Virus record (IMG/VR): IMGVR_UViG_3300032242_002760
Span: 1-20,331 of that record
Source: a virus
Length of the DNA stretch: 20,331 nt
Direction: 5' to 3' (one strand)
Part shown: positions 13,501 to 20,331 of the stretch, piece by piece
How the letters are laid out: each line of letters starts with the position of its first letter
Position numbering within the stretch: the first letter of the stretch is position 1
Notes under the pieces: model-generated
Database searches by the model: none
What the model was told of the DNA's origin: nothing
Seen by the model: only the letters and a program-made list of their open reading frames with translations
Translations under genes and position numbers: made by a program

Positions 13501-14435
13501 GCATCGCTATACATGTTGTAAACTGATAAAGGAGTTTTACCATTACTTGAAACTTGTTGACGAACAATTATTTGTCCAGTTCCTGATTCGTTAGTGGCAA
13601 ACGGTCCAACACACATCAAACCTGTGTTGTCCAAACGTACTCTAGGCAATAACACAGCAGAAGTCAAAGCTGAGTCTGTGGTGTAGAATTGCAAGTTTCC
13701 TTGTACATTTCCAACAGTTGGAGTTCCAGTATAATGTACTATGCCTTGTATTGCACTGGTACTGGAAAAACCACTACCGTCGTATCCTTGAAATACTATT
13801 TGATGAAGCTGATCAGCTGCCTGTACAGACAGAGGAGTAACATCAGTGCCACGGCCTTTTCTCAATGCCAATGAGTTGGCTGATGTTGCGCTGTTGTTGT
13901 AGTTGTCAAAAATTACAGTTGGACGTGGTCCATTGTTGGCAGTGACAAACAGTGTGGCAGAGTTAAGTTGTAGATTGTTGGCATTTTCATCCCATGTTAA
14001 ACTTTGGGTCGGTGATAGTGTGGTGCCATTGGCCGCCCAATACGCCACGGATTTGGCAGTGCCCGTTTGTATCACATTGGTATTGGTAATGGTTATGGAA
14101 TGGGTTGTGCTGTTGTAGGTTATGGTCAAACCTGTTTTTGTACCAGCTGCCAACATTGTACCAACTGCATCACTTGCTCTAGTGTCGGTAAAATATTTGT
14201 TGATACTGCCTTCGCCTATGGTATTGGTAGTCAATGCCACATTACCGGTCAAACCGTTCACGTTGAGTACAGGAGAAACTGGTATACCTCCCAGTGTAAC
14301 GCCGTCCCCAATCCACATTGGTGATACATTTGCACTTGCGTAATCAGTTACGAAAGCAATTTCACCTTGTACTAGAGTAACTCCAGTTCTGCCGCCAGCG
14401 CCTGTGTTTGGACCGCGTCTAATTTGTAATGACAT
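10596..14435 (-). CDS. Large modular tail fibre protein (1279 aa)
   Basis: Long tail fibre or adhesin. The N-terminus L-Q-I-R-R-G-P-N-T-G (3-12) with G-E-I-A-F-V-T-D (24-31) and W-I-G-D-G (41-45) resembles the N-terminal domain of phage receptor-binding proteins (Mtd-like), which attaches fibres to the tail. Y-F-T-D-T-R-A (81-87) is a further common fibre tag. Residues about 155-430 are beta-rich repeats of the head-on 'F-Q-G-Y-D-G-S-G' type. Residues 451-945 contain duplicated modules (separate entries). The C-terminus (about 1180-1279) forms a Gly/Thr/Ala-rich tip, A-S-A-T-M-T-A-T-I-P. Thr, Ser, Gly, Ala and Val dominate throughout. The start has a clear Shine-Dalgarno, TAGGAG at 14446-14441. 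No enzymatic motif and no self-cleaving chaperone are visible. Host receptor unknown. Confidence 0.85.
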   Translation of the reverse strand: MSLQIRRGPNTGAGGRTGVTLVQGEIAFVTDYASANVSPMWIGDGVTLGGIPVSPVLNVNGLTGNVALTTNTIGEGSINKYFTDTRASDAVGTMLAAGTKTGLTITYNSTTHSITITNTNVIQTGTAKSVAYWAANGTTLSPTQSLTWDENANNLQLNSATLFVTANNGPRPTVIFDNYNNSATSANSLALRKGRGTDVTPLSVQAADQLHQIVFQGYDGSGFSSTSAIQGIVHYTGTPTVGNVQGNLQFYTTDSALTSAVLLPRVRLDNTGLMCVGPFATNESGTGQIIVRQQVSSNGKTPLSVYNMYSDAYPASISIIKARGSFAAPVAVAVNDALAAVNFRGYHGSGYSTAANIIVNADLAPGTGFIPGSMSFQVTNASGILTEALKISNDGSTNATGNFTINGSLTVNGSTVTTNTTTINVEDKLMKLGYLTNSAVSDTGAVGGITGSLLQSSTTFTSSGTSITAAATYTAVSQSATSGTGAGAVFTIQKTGAVANYISYVSLASGTVGAVKGALLQASTTFAITGTSVTAASTYTGVSQSATSGTGVGAVFTIQKIGAGTAYNGAIVITITTPGTGYAIGDTVTIPGASLGGATPANNLVLTVGTALASPWTATVSGLSSVVGLVVGATINAAAGIGYLYGGSPSSVVITTIGSTSITYTVTGGTTPIAGNITSLVQSNNVTVTITTPGTGYAIGDTVTIPGASLGGATPANNLTLTVATALGGPWTANITGLSDTVDLQIGSAITATGAGTTGTITATATVHAVASCTAGSASGTVFTVGGTVSGVFAVGMMLSGAGINPGIYIVSGSGTTWNLSTPTTIASTTIVGTSNLVTVNSTSSLQNNTIITSPSAFGGLVTSTSYYVNFIVSATQFTLGASATTAFDVTLTNASGSVVLSYFNGSLGSGGSYLVSNFTSATSLTYVATGGTTPIAGPITAISTNGATDYTANGGGIQVYGATNKTLTWSSSTSAWTSSENVVLASGKKLSLNGSVSGAVSFTATGAVGTQNYVLPTALPASNGYALVSDTSGVMSWVAVNSSTISGAQLTNGATVSGGSLTFSGNISAPAWTTSGIRHVSVPATLTDTTSTGVVTNAYTNNFGGNTIAASNTVTYTNYGTVFINNPSSGANVTITNPYSLITAGNIFVGSTGTGTITAVAATATTASTAASIGYQGMPQNSQSGAYPIVIGDAGKHIYASATMTATIPANSSVAFPIGTTIAFIAAAGATLTIAITTDTMYLGGTGTTGSRTLAPYGMATAVKVTATSWFINGTGLT
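12243..12716 (-). repeat. Duplicated GTGYAIGDTVTIPGASLGG module B in the tail fibre
   Basis: Residues 574-616 (bases 12716-12588) and 689-731 (12371-12243) share T-I-T-T-P-G-T-G-Y-A-I-G-D-T-V-T-I-P-G, then A-S-L-G-G-A-T-P-A-N-N-L and T-A-L-x-x-P-W. Each copy is followed by a stretch that ends, in the first and a later segment, in T-G-G-T-T-P-I-A-G (667-675 and 930-938). The protein family identity is unclear, but the pattern is typical of marine phage fibre shafts. Confidence 0.85.
12747..13085 (-). repeat. Duplicated 47-residue module A in the tail fibre
   Basis: Residues 451-497 (bases 13085-12945) and 517-563 (12887-12747) align without gaps: G-(S/A)-L-L-Q-(S/A)-S-T-T-F through S-Q-S-A-T-S-G-T-G-x-G-A-V-F-T-I-Q-K. 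The spacer between them is short (residues 498-516). The nucleotide copies differ at many third positions, so the duplication is not recent or has been under recoding drift. Confidence 0.85.
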
Positions 14436-14449
14436 ATATTTCTCCTACC

Positions 14450-14932
14450 TTAAAAGGTTCCTAAATCGAATGGGTTTCCTAGCGGATTGCTGTAAGTTCC
14501 AAAATCGCTAATTGAATTACTAAGCAATGCTCTCACTTGGTTGTTGATGCTTCTCACATCAAGTCCCCAAACCGTTGTTTCTACATCACCTGCTCCGGTA
14601 ACAATATGACCGTTCAAGTTTAAATTTCCACCAAGCGTTGGATTAACATCTGTTAACAAAGACGTTACTTGACTGGGTGCTTGTATGTTTACAGTATTTG
14701 CAGTTGAAGTGACCACAATGCCGTTACTGCCAGTAATGCTTTTCAAAGTTAGAACGTTGTTGACTTTTGCAGAAAATATGCCTACGCCCGACCCAACATT
14801 TTGTCCAGTTGTTGCGGCCAGTTGTGTGTAAAGCTCTGCGAAATTAGATGTTACCTTGGTAAATGCGGTACGCAAGTCATCACCAGTACCGTCATTTGGG
14901 TAAATTCCTAGGTTAATCGTTTGTTGTGCCAT
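14450..14932 (-). CDS. Fibre-associated protein with N-terminal DxxRxAFxKVxxNFxELY module (160 aa)
   Basis: Probable short fibre or fibre connector. It begins M-A-Q-Q-T-I-N-L-G, then D-D-L-R-T-A-F-T-K-V (18-27) and N-F-A-E-L-Y (30-35), a module also found in the next gene upstream and, in looser form, in the 203-residue protein. A middle beta stretch N-V-G-S-G-V-G-I-F-S-A-K-V is followed by the fibre signature P-T-L-G-G-N-L-N-L-N-G-H (about 98-109), which marks a repeat unit in many T4-like fibres. It has no enzymatic motif. It ends with D-L-G-T-F. The stop is 15 nt before the 1279-residue fibre start, and the gap to the upstream gene is 29 nt. The Shine-Dalgarno is weak (GAGAA at about 10 nt). 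It probably co-assembles with the neighbouring large fibre. Confidence 0.75.
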   Translation of the reverse strand: MAQQTINLGIYPNDGTGDDLRTAFTKVTSNFAELYTQLAATTGQNVGSGVGIFSAKVNNVLTLKSITGSNGIVVTSTANTVNIQAPSQVTSLLTDVNPTLGGNLNLNGHIVTGAGDVETTVWGLDVRSINNQVRALLSNSISDFGTYSNPLGNPFDLGTF

Positions 14933-14961
14933 GGTTTTCGTTCTCGTTTATGTATTTACCG

Positions 14962-15162
14962 TTATAGCGCGGCTATCCTTGATTGGAAATCTGCAAAGTT
15001 AGAACTTGCCGCAACCACAGCTTTTAAACTGGTTTTGCTGATGTATTCTGGTTTGGCATACAGTTCTGTAAAGTTTGCATTTACTTTTGTAAAAGCAGTG
15101 CGAATAGGATCTCCATGCGCATCGTTTGCCGTTGTACCTACGTTGATTGTTTGTTGAGTCAT
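14962..15162 (-). CDS. Minimal fibre-module protein (66 aa)
   Basis: This 66-residue protein is little more than the N-terminal fibre module itself: M-T-Q-Q-T-I-N-V-G, D-P-I-R-T-A-F-T-K-V (18-27), N-F-T-E-L-Y (30-35), then a 31-residue helical tail. Compared with its 160-residue neighbour, the first 35 residues are near duplicates and everything downstream is missing. It could be a connector or cap that uses the attachment module alone, or a trimmed duplicate still in frame. Translation is supported by AGGGAGAG about 5 nt upstream, and its ATG overlaps the stop of the 1705-residue gene (TAATG at 15164-15160). I see no stop-codon or frameshift damage, so it is annotated as a gene. Confidence 0.65.
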   Translation of the reverse strand: MTQQTINVGTTANDAHGDPIRTAFTKVNANFTELYAKPEYISKTSLKAVVAASSNFADFQSRIAAL

Positions 15163-18100
15163 TATACTCTCCCTACAGCTACTTGAATAACTCCGGCTTC
15201 GCCGTAGTCTTTGTTTTCTAATGCTTTACCAATCACAGCACCCAATGTCGGAGTCAACGCTTTTACAGCATAACCTGGTGTTGCGCTGGTGGTCAGCATG
15301 TCGCCTTTCTTCACACGTCCCACTACTTTGACTGGTACACGACCTGCCAGTGCTATACAAACTTTAATACCTTTCTGATCTTGGTTCATAACATAAGCTG
15401 GATCAGTAGTTACCACCCCAGCTGATCTAGTATCGTTGATAATGTCAGTTGTTGTAACTTCCTTATCACCACCAAACACTAGCACAGTACCTGGCTCGTA
15501 ATCTTGGTCGCCTTCGTAGAATTCAGCCAAGTCACCGTATGTGGCGTTAAGTGTTCCACTGATATCCCACGCACCAGTAAATGTTCCAGCAGTAGTAGAA
15601 CTGCCTGTAGTGATACTGGTTGTTTGTATTGCACCAGTATAATGAGTTCCTCGAGTAGTCAAGTTGCCAGCTGAGTCCAACTGCATACGATAAACGCTTG
15701 CACCATCGCTCCATCCGCCAACACGTAGCACATTATCACTGTCAAGACCCATATTGATAGCATATGATCCAGCACGGTGGAATGACATGATTGCACCAGT
15801 GCCTGATCCTGATGGAGTATACACATTTAAGCCAACGCCTGAACTGCTGCCAACACTGCCACTTCCGTACAACAATGCACTGGTACCGGCAGTGGCAGTA
15901 ATTGTGCCAGCAACATTCAATGTGCCACTTGCTACCAAATTCTGACTGAATGTCCATAAACCAGTAAATGTACCAGCATTTGCGGCACTGCCAGTGGTCA
16001 AGTTGCTTGATTTTAATGTACCTGCACTGGCATCAAACGAACTTAAACTTCCCAAACTCCACTGGCCAGTCAGTGTGGCCGCAGTGCCCACAGTAGAACC
16101 AGCACTGAGCGTGGTAGTAATCAATGTTCCAGACGCATTTAACACACCGTTGATAGTGGTTGTTGAGCTAGAAGCCACATCGGCAATGGTCATTGCTGTA
16201 ACCTGTGCTGGTGTTAGGAATGTTACAGTAGTACCAGAACTTCCAACAAATTTAGTTCCATTGGCAATATATCCACTTGCGGCACTGATGTTACCACTTG
16301 AGTCAGTTTTAACAATTTTACTTGCCGCGCCGTTAGTTGTAATACCAATTACACCGTACGTGTTGTTGCTGGTATTTGAACCATCATACAGTGCAAGCAT
16401 GATGTTGGCACTGGAATTGGTAGTTACTGTATTGGCAGTACTAAACAATGAATTCTTAAGACCATCACCGTCTGCAACCACATTGCCCGGAGTAATCAAT
16501 CCTGGACTTGCGGCATTTCCACTGCGATTACCCAACACATAACCGCTACTCATGTATGCCAATTTGTTCAGTGTAATACCAGTACTGGCACTGGTTGAAG
16601 TCAAGTGATCAACCCAGCCGTATGTGGTAGTAAATGCGTTACTGTTGAATGTTGCCAAACCTGCCGCACTTTGCGTAAATGCCACTGGAGCCGCTGCCAA
16701 TGTAGCAGTGGCTTGCAGTGCCAATTTGCTCTGCGCAATGGCCGCTGCCGCGTTGACCATGCTGTCAACAATACTGCTTGCCTGGATCGTACTGGTTATT
16801 GTGCCAGGAGCTCCGTGAGCAAATGTAAATCCAACATGCGATCCAGCTGGGCTACCGCTAGGTGTGGTAGACGACGGCAACGCAATATTGGTCCATTGAC
16901 CAAATGTTGAGTCGTAAACTAGGAAGTTACCGTTGGACTGGTTGGTAAATGTTATAACTCCGCTTGGTGTAGTGGTGTAACTGGCATTGAGAGTTGCAAC
17001 CACAGTGGCACCAGTATAGATAGTGCCGGGAGTTGTTGTTACGCTGACGACATATTGTCCACTGGCAAAACCAGTTCCAGTAACCAACATTCCAGGAACA
17101 ACTGTGCCAAACACATTTAAAACAGTCAATGTATTAGATACACCAAATGCTCCGTAGTTTCCTGAGGCTTTGATGGCCACATCAGCAAATTTGTAAATGT
17201 TGTTTGTGGCATTGGCCACGCCGTCAACATACACTCTGTTGGCCGCATCAAACTGGCTGACACCGCTAACTGGCATGCCCACGTTGCCAATACTGTAATT
17301 GGCCATGTTCAAATTACCCTTCATGGCCAGTGTGCCGTTAAGCGATAAGAAACCAGGGCCAATCAAACTGTTGCTGGCAACTGGTGCACCACTATAGTCA
17401 ATACCCAGTCTGTAGTCTACGAAACTACGCACAGCACTTTGTACTGGAACCACATCACTGGCGTTACCGGTCATGGTACCGTCTGTGGAGAATTCAGCAA
17501 CCACAACACCACGTTTGAATCCAAGACCGTCTAGGTTACTCAACGCAATACTTGCAGAGAATGTAACAGTACCAGTACCCTGGTCAACTTGGAAGAATCG
17601 TCCCACTTTGAAAATACCGTTTTGGTCAGTGGTTACATAGAACACACGACCCACAGTTTCTTCTAGAACCTGATTACTTTGTGTAGAAGGTATAATGGCA
17701 TTGCCATAAATTTGGTTTGGATAGTTACTGGTAATGAAACCACCAGTACCAATATCCAAGAAGTCATGTCCTGTAGCACGGCAAGTACTAATACGAACAG
17801 TAATAGCACCGCCTGCATTTTGTGCATAACCAATACGCAATGTTGTACTGTAGTTTATGTTGAATGGTTTACTGATACCCAAACTGGTACTGGTAGCACT
17901 TGTTACTTCTTTGGTAATTGTTGTAGTACCAGTTCCGTAAGTGTTGCTGTTGGCTGTTGGACTATAAGTGTATACCAGTGTAATTGTGTTGGTTGAACTG
18001 GCCACACACAAGTAGTAACCATTAAACAAGTTGTTGCTGTTACCGGCCACGTAGTAGTATACACCAGTGGTCTGAGCGGAACCAGTATAACCAAATGTCA

Positions 18101-20331
18101 CATAGTACATTCCATTATATGTTCCGCTACTTTGTAGTACACTGCTAGTAAAGCTGGTAACTGTTATACTACTACCATAAGTGAAACTTGGTGTATAGAA
18201 TGTAGTACTTGTTACACTGGCCACTGTGGTAACAGTAGTAATTGTTGCGCCACCTCGTGTCAATGCAAGAGTAATGCTGGGGCTTGAGATGCTGGCAATA
18301 TAGTAAACTGGTTGTGCTGTACCTGTACCTGCACCAGTGGCTGATGCAGTGAATCTCAAACCAATTGTATTACTGGTCGCACCTATCAGCGTATAGTTTG
18401 TTGTTCCAATGGTTAATATAATATAACTGTTGCCAACAACAAACGCACCAGCAGTTATTACACTACTTAACACACCGCCAAAGTTAGTTGTTGCCGCACT
18501 AAAGTAAATGTCGTTACCAACACTCATTCCAGTAGTACTGCTTAGAGTAACTGTGCTTGGGCTTGCGGTGCTTACCACAGTACCAGCACTTCCTGGATCT
18601 GTTGGATACAATAGTGTTGCTTGCAATTGTTGTAGGCCAGCCGCACCACCAGTTACCACCTGTACCGGATTGCTGGTCAATACTGGTGTTAAGATACCAG
18701 TACCTGGAGTACTCCAAGTCATACTGGAACCAGTACCACCCACTAGACTAATTGGCACAACACCACCCGGAGTTGAACTTAGCGTTACTTGATTGCCAAC
18801 TGTACCAATAACATAATATGTTACACCTACTGTTATGTTGGCATCAAAACTTGTTCCACCAAATGTAATAGCTGTTCCGGCAATAATTCCGCTAACACTG
18901 TTCAATGTAACTGCATTGGTAGTTCCGCCAATGGTATTGACCACAGTTCCTGAAATTGCACTTAACGTAATGGTTGGAGTGCTGGTATAACCATATCCTG
19001 GACTGATAATTGTTACTGATGCAATTGCTCCGGTTGTACTGTTAATAGTACAACTAGCAGTGGCTTGGCTAGTAGCACCACCGCCGCTGAATGTGATACC
19101 AGGTGCAGTGCTGTATCCACTACCACTATTGGTAATAGTTATTGCAGACACAGTGGCCACCACTTGACAGTTCACTGTGATTCCTGAAGGAATCCAAACA
19201 GCTGGACTTACTGTGAATTTGGTTGTGCTATCAATACTTTGAATAATAGTAATACCACTTGGATTAGTAAGTGCATTGATACCTGTTGAATTTGATGTAG
19301 GAATGAATGCACCAGTGGTACTGGTACTGATAACCATACCCACTGTCAAGTTGGTAGTGAATCCACTGATAGCACCAACTGTACCAGTTATGCTCAATCC
19401 AGTTGTGGTACCTACGGTAACTGCTGTTCCTCCAGGAACACTACTGATTGTCAATGCATTGCCAACGTTGGTCAACACATAGTAAGTGGTTCCTGACCCA
19501 ACGTTGGCACCGACTGCCGCAGAGAATATGATAGTTGCGCCAGCTGTCAATCCCGGACTAGTAGCCAATGTAATTGTGGTACCTGAACTAGAATTTACAG
19601 TAACAGTAGATGCTGGAATATTGCTACCACTTAGCGAAAGTTGTGTGGTATTGGCAATTGCAGTAACTTGATAGTTGCCGTTGTAGCTACTGGTTCCTTG
19701 GTTAGCTATGGTAAGATAGCTGTCAACTGGAGGATATGCCAACAAGTTATTGTATGGTATATTGAAAGTTACCAACTTCTGAACAGTGCTACCAGTTGCC
19801 AGTGTATTGCTAACATAAGTAAGAGCACCAACACCAGTACCTGTAGCACCAATGTTGTTTACTGAATTGGAATCCAACTGCAAGTAACCGGGAACCAAGA
19901 ACACACCAAATGTAACAGTTGGAGTTCCAGCCAATGTGTTGGTTGCCGCTCCTGTGAATGTTACCACACTGGTAACTACACCACCCGCACTGGTACTGGA
20001 TACAACCGATGATACCACTTGTGTGCCGTCAAAGTAAACAGTACCACCCGAGGAAGCAGTGATCAACTGCCCTTTGACAATAGAACCAGCAACAGCTGAT
20101 ACTGTCATACTGTAGGATCCGCCACCCAATGACGCATAGCTACTTGCGGTATAAACACCAGATGCAGGTGATACTGGAGTAACATATTGTATAACTCTAT
20201 GTGTACGACCGTTCCATGCAAAGATATAAGTTCCGCTATTGATTTGAGCGATAGTGGTCGCATCAGCAACTTGCAACACTGATATCTTATTGTCGCCTAA
20301 GTTGTTACCTTGTGTAACAGTTGAGAACCAA
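15162..20331 (-). CDS. Giant modular virion/tail-fibre protein, 5' truncated by the window edge
   Basis: Open to the right edge: codons before the GTG at 20279 read W-F-S-T-V-T-Q-G-N-N-L with no stop, so the start is outside and the GTG is internal. Counting from that GTG, 1705 residues are seen. Residues about 150-790 hold beta-rich adhesion modules, including repeated T-Y-Y-V units and N-S-G-S-G-Y-S-T-A-P. Residues about 805-950 carry a block I recall from marine T4-like virion proteins: A-T-G-H-D-F-L-D-I-G-T-G-G-F (835-848), E-E-T-V-G-R-V-F-Y-V, and L-S-N-L-D-G-L-G-F-K-R-G-V. Residues about 1499-1545 have the G-L-D-S-D-N tag. The end, D-L-A-E-F-Y-E-G-D then Y-E-P-G-T-V-L-V-F-G-G (1582-1604), is a known fibre C-terminal domain, ending V-A-V-G-R-V. 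Probably a long tail fibre or receptor-facing structural protein. Confidence 0.88.
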   Translation of the reverse strand, partial: WFSTVTQGNNLGDNKISVLQVADATTIAQINSGTYIFAWNGRTHRVIQYVTPVSPASGVYTASSYASLGGGSYSMTVSAVAGSIVKGQLITASSGGTVYFDGTQVVSSVVSSTSAGGVVTSVVTFTGAATNTLAGTPTVTFGVFLVPGYLQLDSNSVNNIGATGTGVGALTYVSNTLATGSTVQKLVTFNIPYNNLLAYPPVDSYLTIANQGTSSYNGNYQVTAIANTTQLSLSGSNIPASTVTVNSSSGTTITLATSPGLTAGATIIFSAAVGANVGSGTTYYVLTNVGNALTISSVPGGTAVTVGTTTGLSITGTVGAISGFTTNLTVGMVISTSTTGAFIPTSNSTGINALTNPSGITIIQSIDSTTKFTVSPAVWIPSGITVNCQVVATVSAITITNSGSGYSTAPGITFSGGGATSQATASCTINSTTGAIASVTIISPGYGYTSTPTITLSAISGTVVNTIGGTTNAVTLNSVSGIIAGTAITFGGTSFDANITVGVTYYVIGTVGNQVTLSSTPGGVVPISLVGGTGSSMTWSTPGTGILTPVLTSNPVQVVTGGAAGLQQLQATLLYPTDPGSAGTVVSTASPSTVTLSSTTGMSVGNDIYFSAATTNFGGVLSSVITAGAFVVGNSYIILTIGTTNYTLIGATSNTIGLRFTASATGAGTGTAQPVYYIASISSPSITLALTRGGATITTVTTVASVTSTTFYTPSFTYGSSITVTSFTSSVLQSSGTYNGMYYVTFGYTGSAQTTGVYYYVAGNSNNLFNGYYLCVASSTNTITLVYTYSPTANSNTYGTGTTTITKEVTSATSTSLGISKPFNINYSTTLRIGYAQNAGGAITVRISTCRATGHDFLDIGTGGFITSNYPNQIYGNAIIPSTQSNQVLEETVGRVFYVTTDQNGIFKVGRFFQVDQGTGTVTFSASIALSNLDGLGFKRGVVVAEFSTDGTMTGNASDVVPVQSAVRSFVDYRLGIDYSGAPVASNSLIGPGFLSLNGTLAMKGNLNMANYSIGNVGMPVSGVSQFDAANRVYVDGVANATNNIYKFADVAIKASGNYGAFGVSNTLTVLNVFGTVVPGMLVTGTGFASGQYVVSVTTTPGTIYTGATVVATLNASYTTTPSGVITFTNQSNGNFLVYDSTFGQWTNIALPSSTTPSGSPAGSHVGFTFAHGAPGTITSTIQASSIVDSMVNAAAAIAQSKLALQATATLAAAPVAFTQSAAGLATFNSNAFTTTYGWVDHLTSTSASTGITLNKLAYMSSGYVLGNRSGNAASPGLITPGNVVADGDGLKNSLFSTANTVTTNSSANIMLALYDGSNTSNNTYGVIGITTNGAASKIVKTDSSGNISAASGYIANGTKFVGSSGTTVTFLTPAQVTAMTIADVASSSTTTINGVLNASGTLITTTLSAGSTVGTAATLTGQWSLGSLSSFDASAGTLKSSNLTTGSAANAGTFTGLWTFSQNLVASGTLNVAGTITATAGTSALLYGSGSVGSSSGVGLNVYTPSGSGTGAIMSFHRAGSYAINMGLDSDNVLRVGGWSDGASVYRMQLDSAGNLTTRGTHYTGAIQTTSITTGSSTTAGTFTGAWDISGTLNATYGDLAEFYEGDQDYEPGTVLVFGGDKEVTTTDIINDTRSAGVVTTDPAYVMNQDQKGIKVCIALAGRVPVKVVGRVKKGDMLTTSATPGYAVKALTPTLGAVIGKALENKDYGEAGVIQVAVGRV
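18210..18566 (-). repeat. Adhesion module interrupted by a second module
   Basis: Residues 572-690 begin as the common T-V-T-L-S-S-T-T-G-M module, continue to F-G-G-V (600-603), then break for an inserted unit from about residue 611 to 656 (A-F-V-V-G-N-S-Y, Y-T-L-I-G-A-T-S-N-T-I-G, ending G-A-G-T-G-T-A-Q), then resume at V-Y-Y-I-A-S-I (658-664). Other uninterrupted copies in this protein lie at about 226-298 and 454-520. Confidence 0.65.

Noticed and set aside
15994-16542. 182-residue open frame on the plus strand
   Set aside because: Antisense shadow of the giant fibre gene with the same biased composition and no recognisable domain.
20277-20279. GTG as the start codon of the giant fibre gene
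   Set aside because: In-frame codons before it run to the window edge without a stop and read as ordinary protein; the gene is truncated.
1-20331. CRISPR array, tRNA, integrase, attachment site or diversity-generating retroelement
   Set aside because: No regularly spaced repeats, cloverleaf, recombinase or reverse transcriptase was seen. The fibre repeats are coding, not CRISPR. The Mtd-like N-terminus alone is not evidence for a retroelement.

Overview
The window looks like part of a T4-like marine myovirus genome (cyanophage or pelagiphage type), probably from an uncultured phage. The case rests on a PhoH-type ATPase, a T4 gp44-type clamp loader subunit, a phage GroES (gp31 role), a short DNA polymerase III alpha-like protein, and a long block of Thr/Ser/Gly/Val-rich virion and tail-fibre proteins carrying modules typical of marine T4-like phages. 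No photosynthesis gene, tRNA, integrase or CRISPR array is visible, so the host cannot be named. Gene density is very high, and neighbouring genes are mostly joined by 1 to 4 nt overlaps (TAATG or ATGA).

Layout. Bases 2-652 hold the 3' part of phoH, the only gene on the plus strand. It ends at tandem hairpins, the second a bidirectional terminator. All other genes are on the minus strand and so read from high to low coordinates. From the right edge: a 1705+ residue virion/tail-fibre protein cut by the window edge (20331-15162), two small fibre-associated proteins (15162-14962 and 14932-14450), a 1279-residue tail fibre (14435-10596), a 233-residue SPRY/lectin-like protein (10594-9893), a 1539-residue virion protein with an N-terminal animal-type haem peroxidase domain (9888-5269), a 203-residue fibre-type protein (5272-4661), a small helical protein (4661-4431), a Pol III alpha-like fragment protein (4420-3911), a conserved-looking 84-residue protein (3885-3631), GroES (3634-3230), gp44 (3149-2244), a sulfotransferase / APS kinase / nucleotidyltransferase fusion (2244-874), and a DUF2061-like membrane protein (877-692).

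How the genes work together. The right three quarters form an adsorption-structure cassette built from a shared stock of small beta-rich modules, several inserted inside one another. The left quarter mixes virion folding (GroES), replication (gp44, Pol III-like) and metabolism. A good sigma70-like promoter sits inside a terminator-like hairpin just ahead of gp44, so gp44, the sulfotransferase fusion and the DUF2061 gene probably form a separately driven, translationally coupled unit.

Two genes stand out. One is the haem peroxidase domain, with its catalytic and calcium residues intact, built into a large virion protein. The other is a single polypeptide joining a sulfotransferase to an APS kinase-like domain and an HxGH nucleotidyltransferase, which could make PAPS and use it for sulfation. 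Both functions are inferred from motifs and have not been tested.
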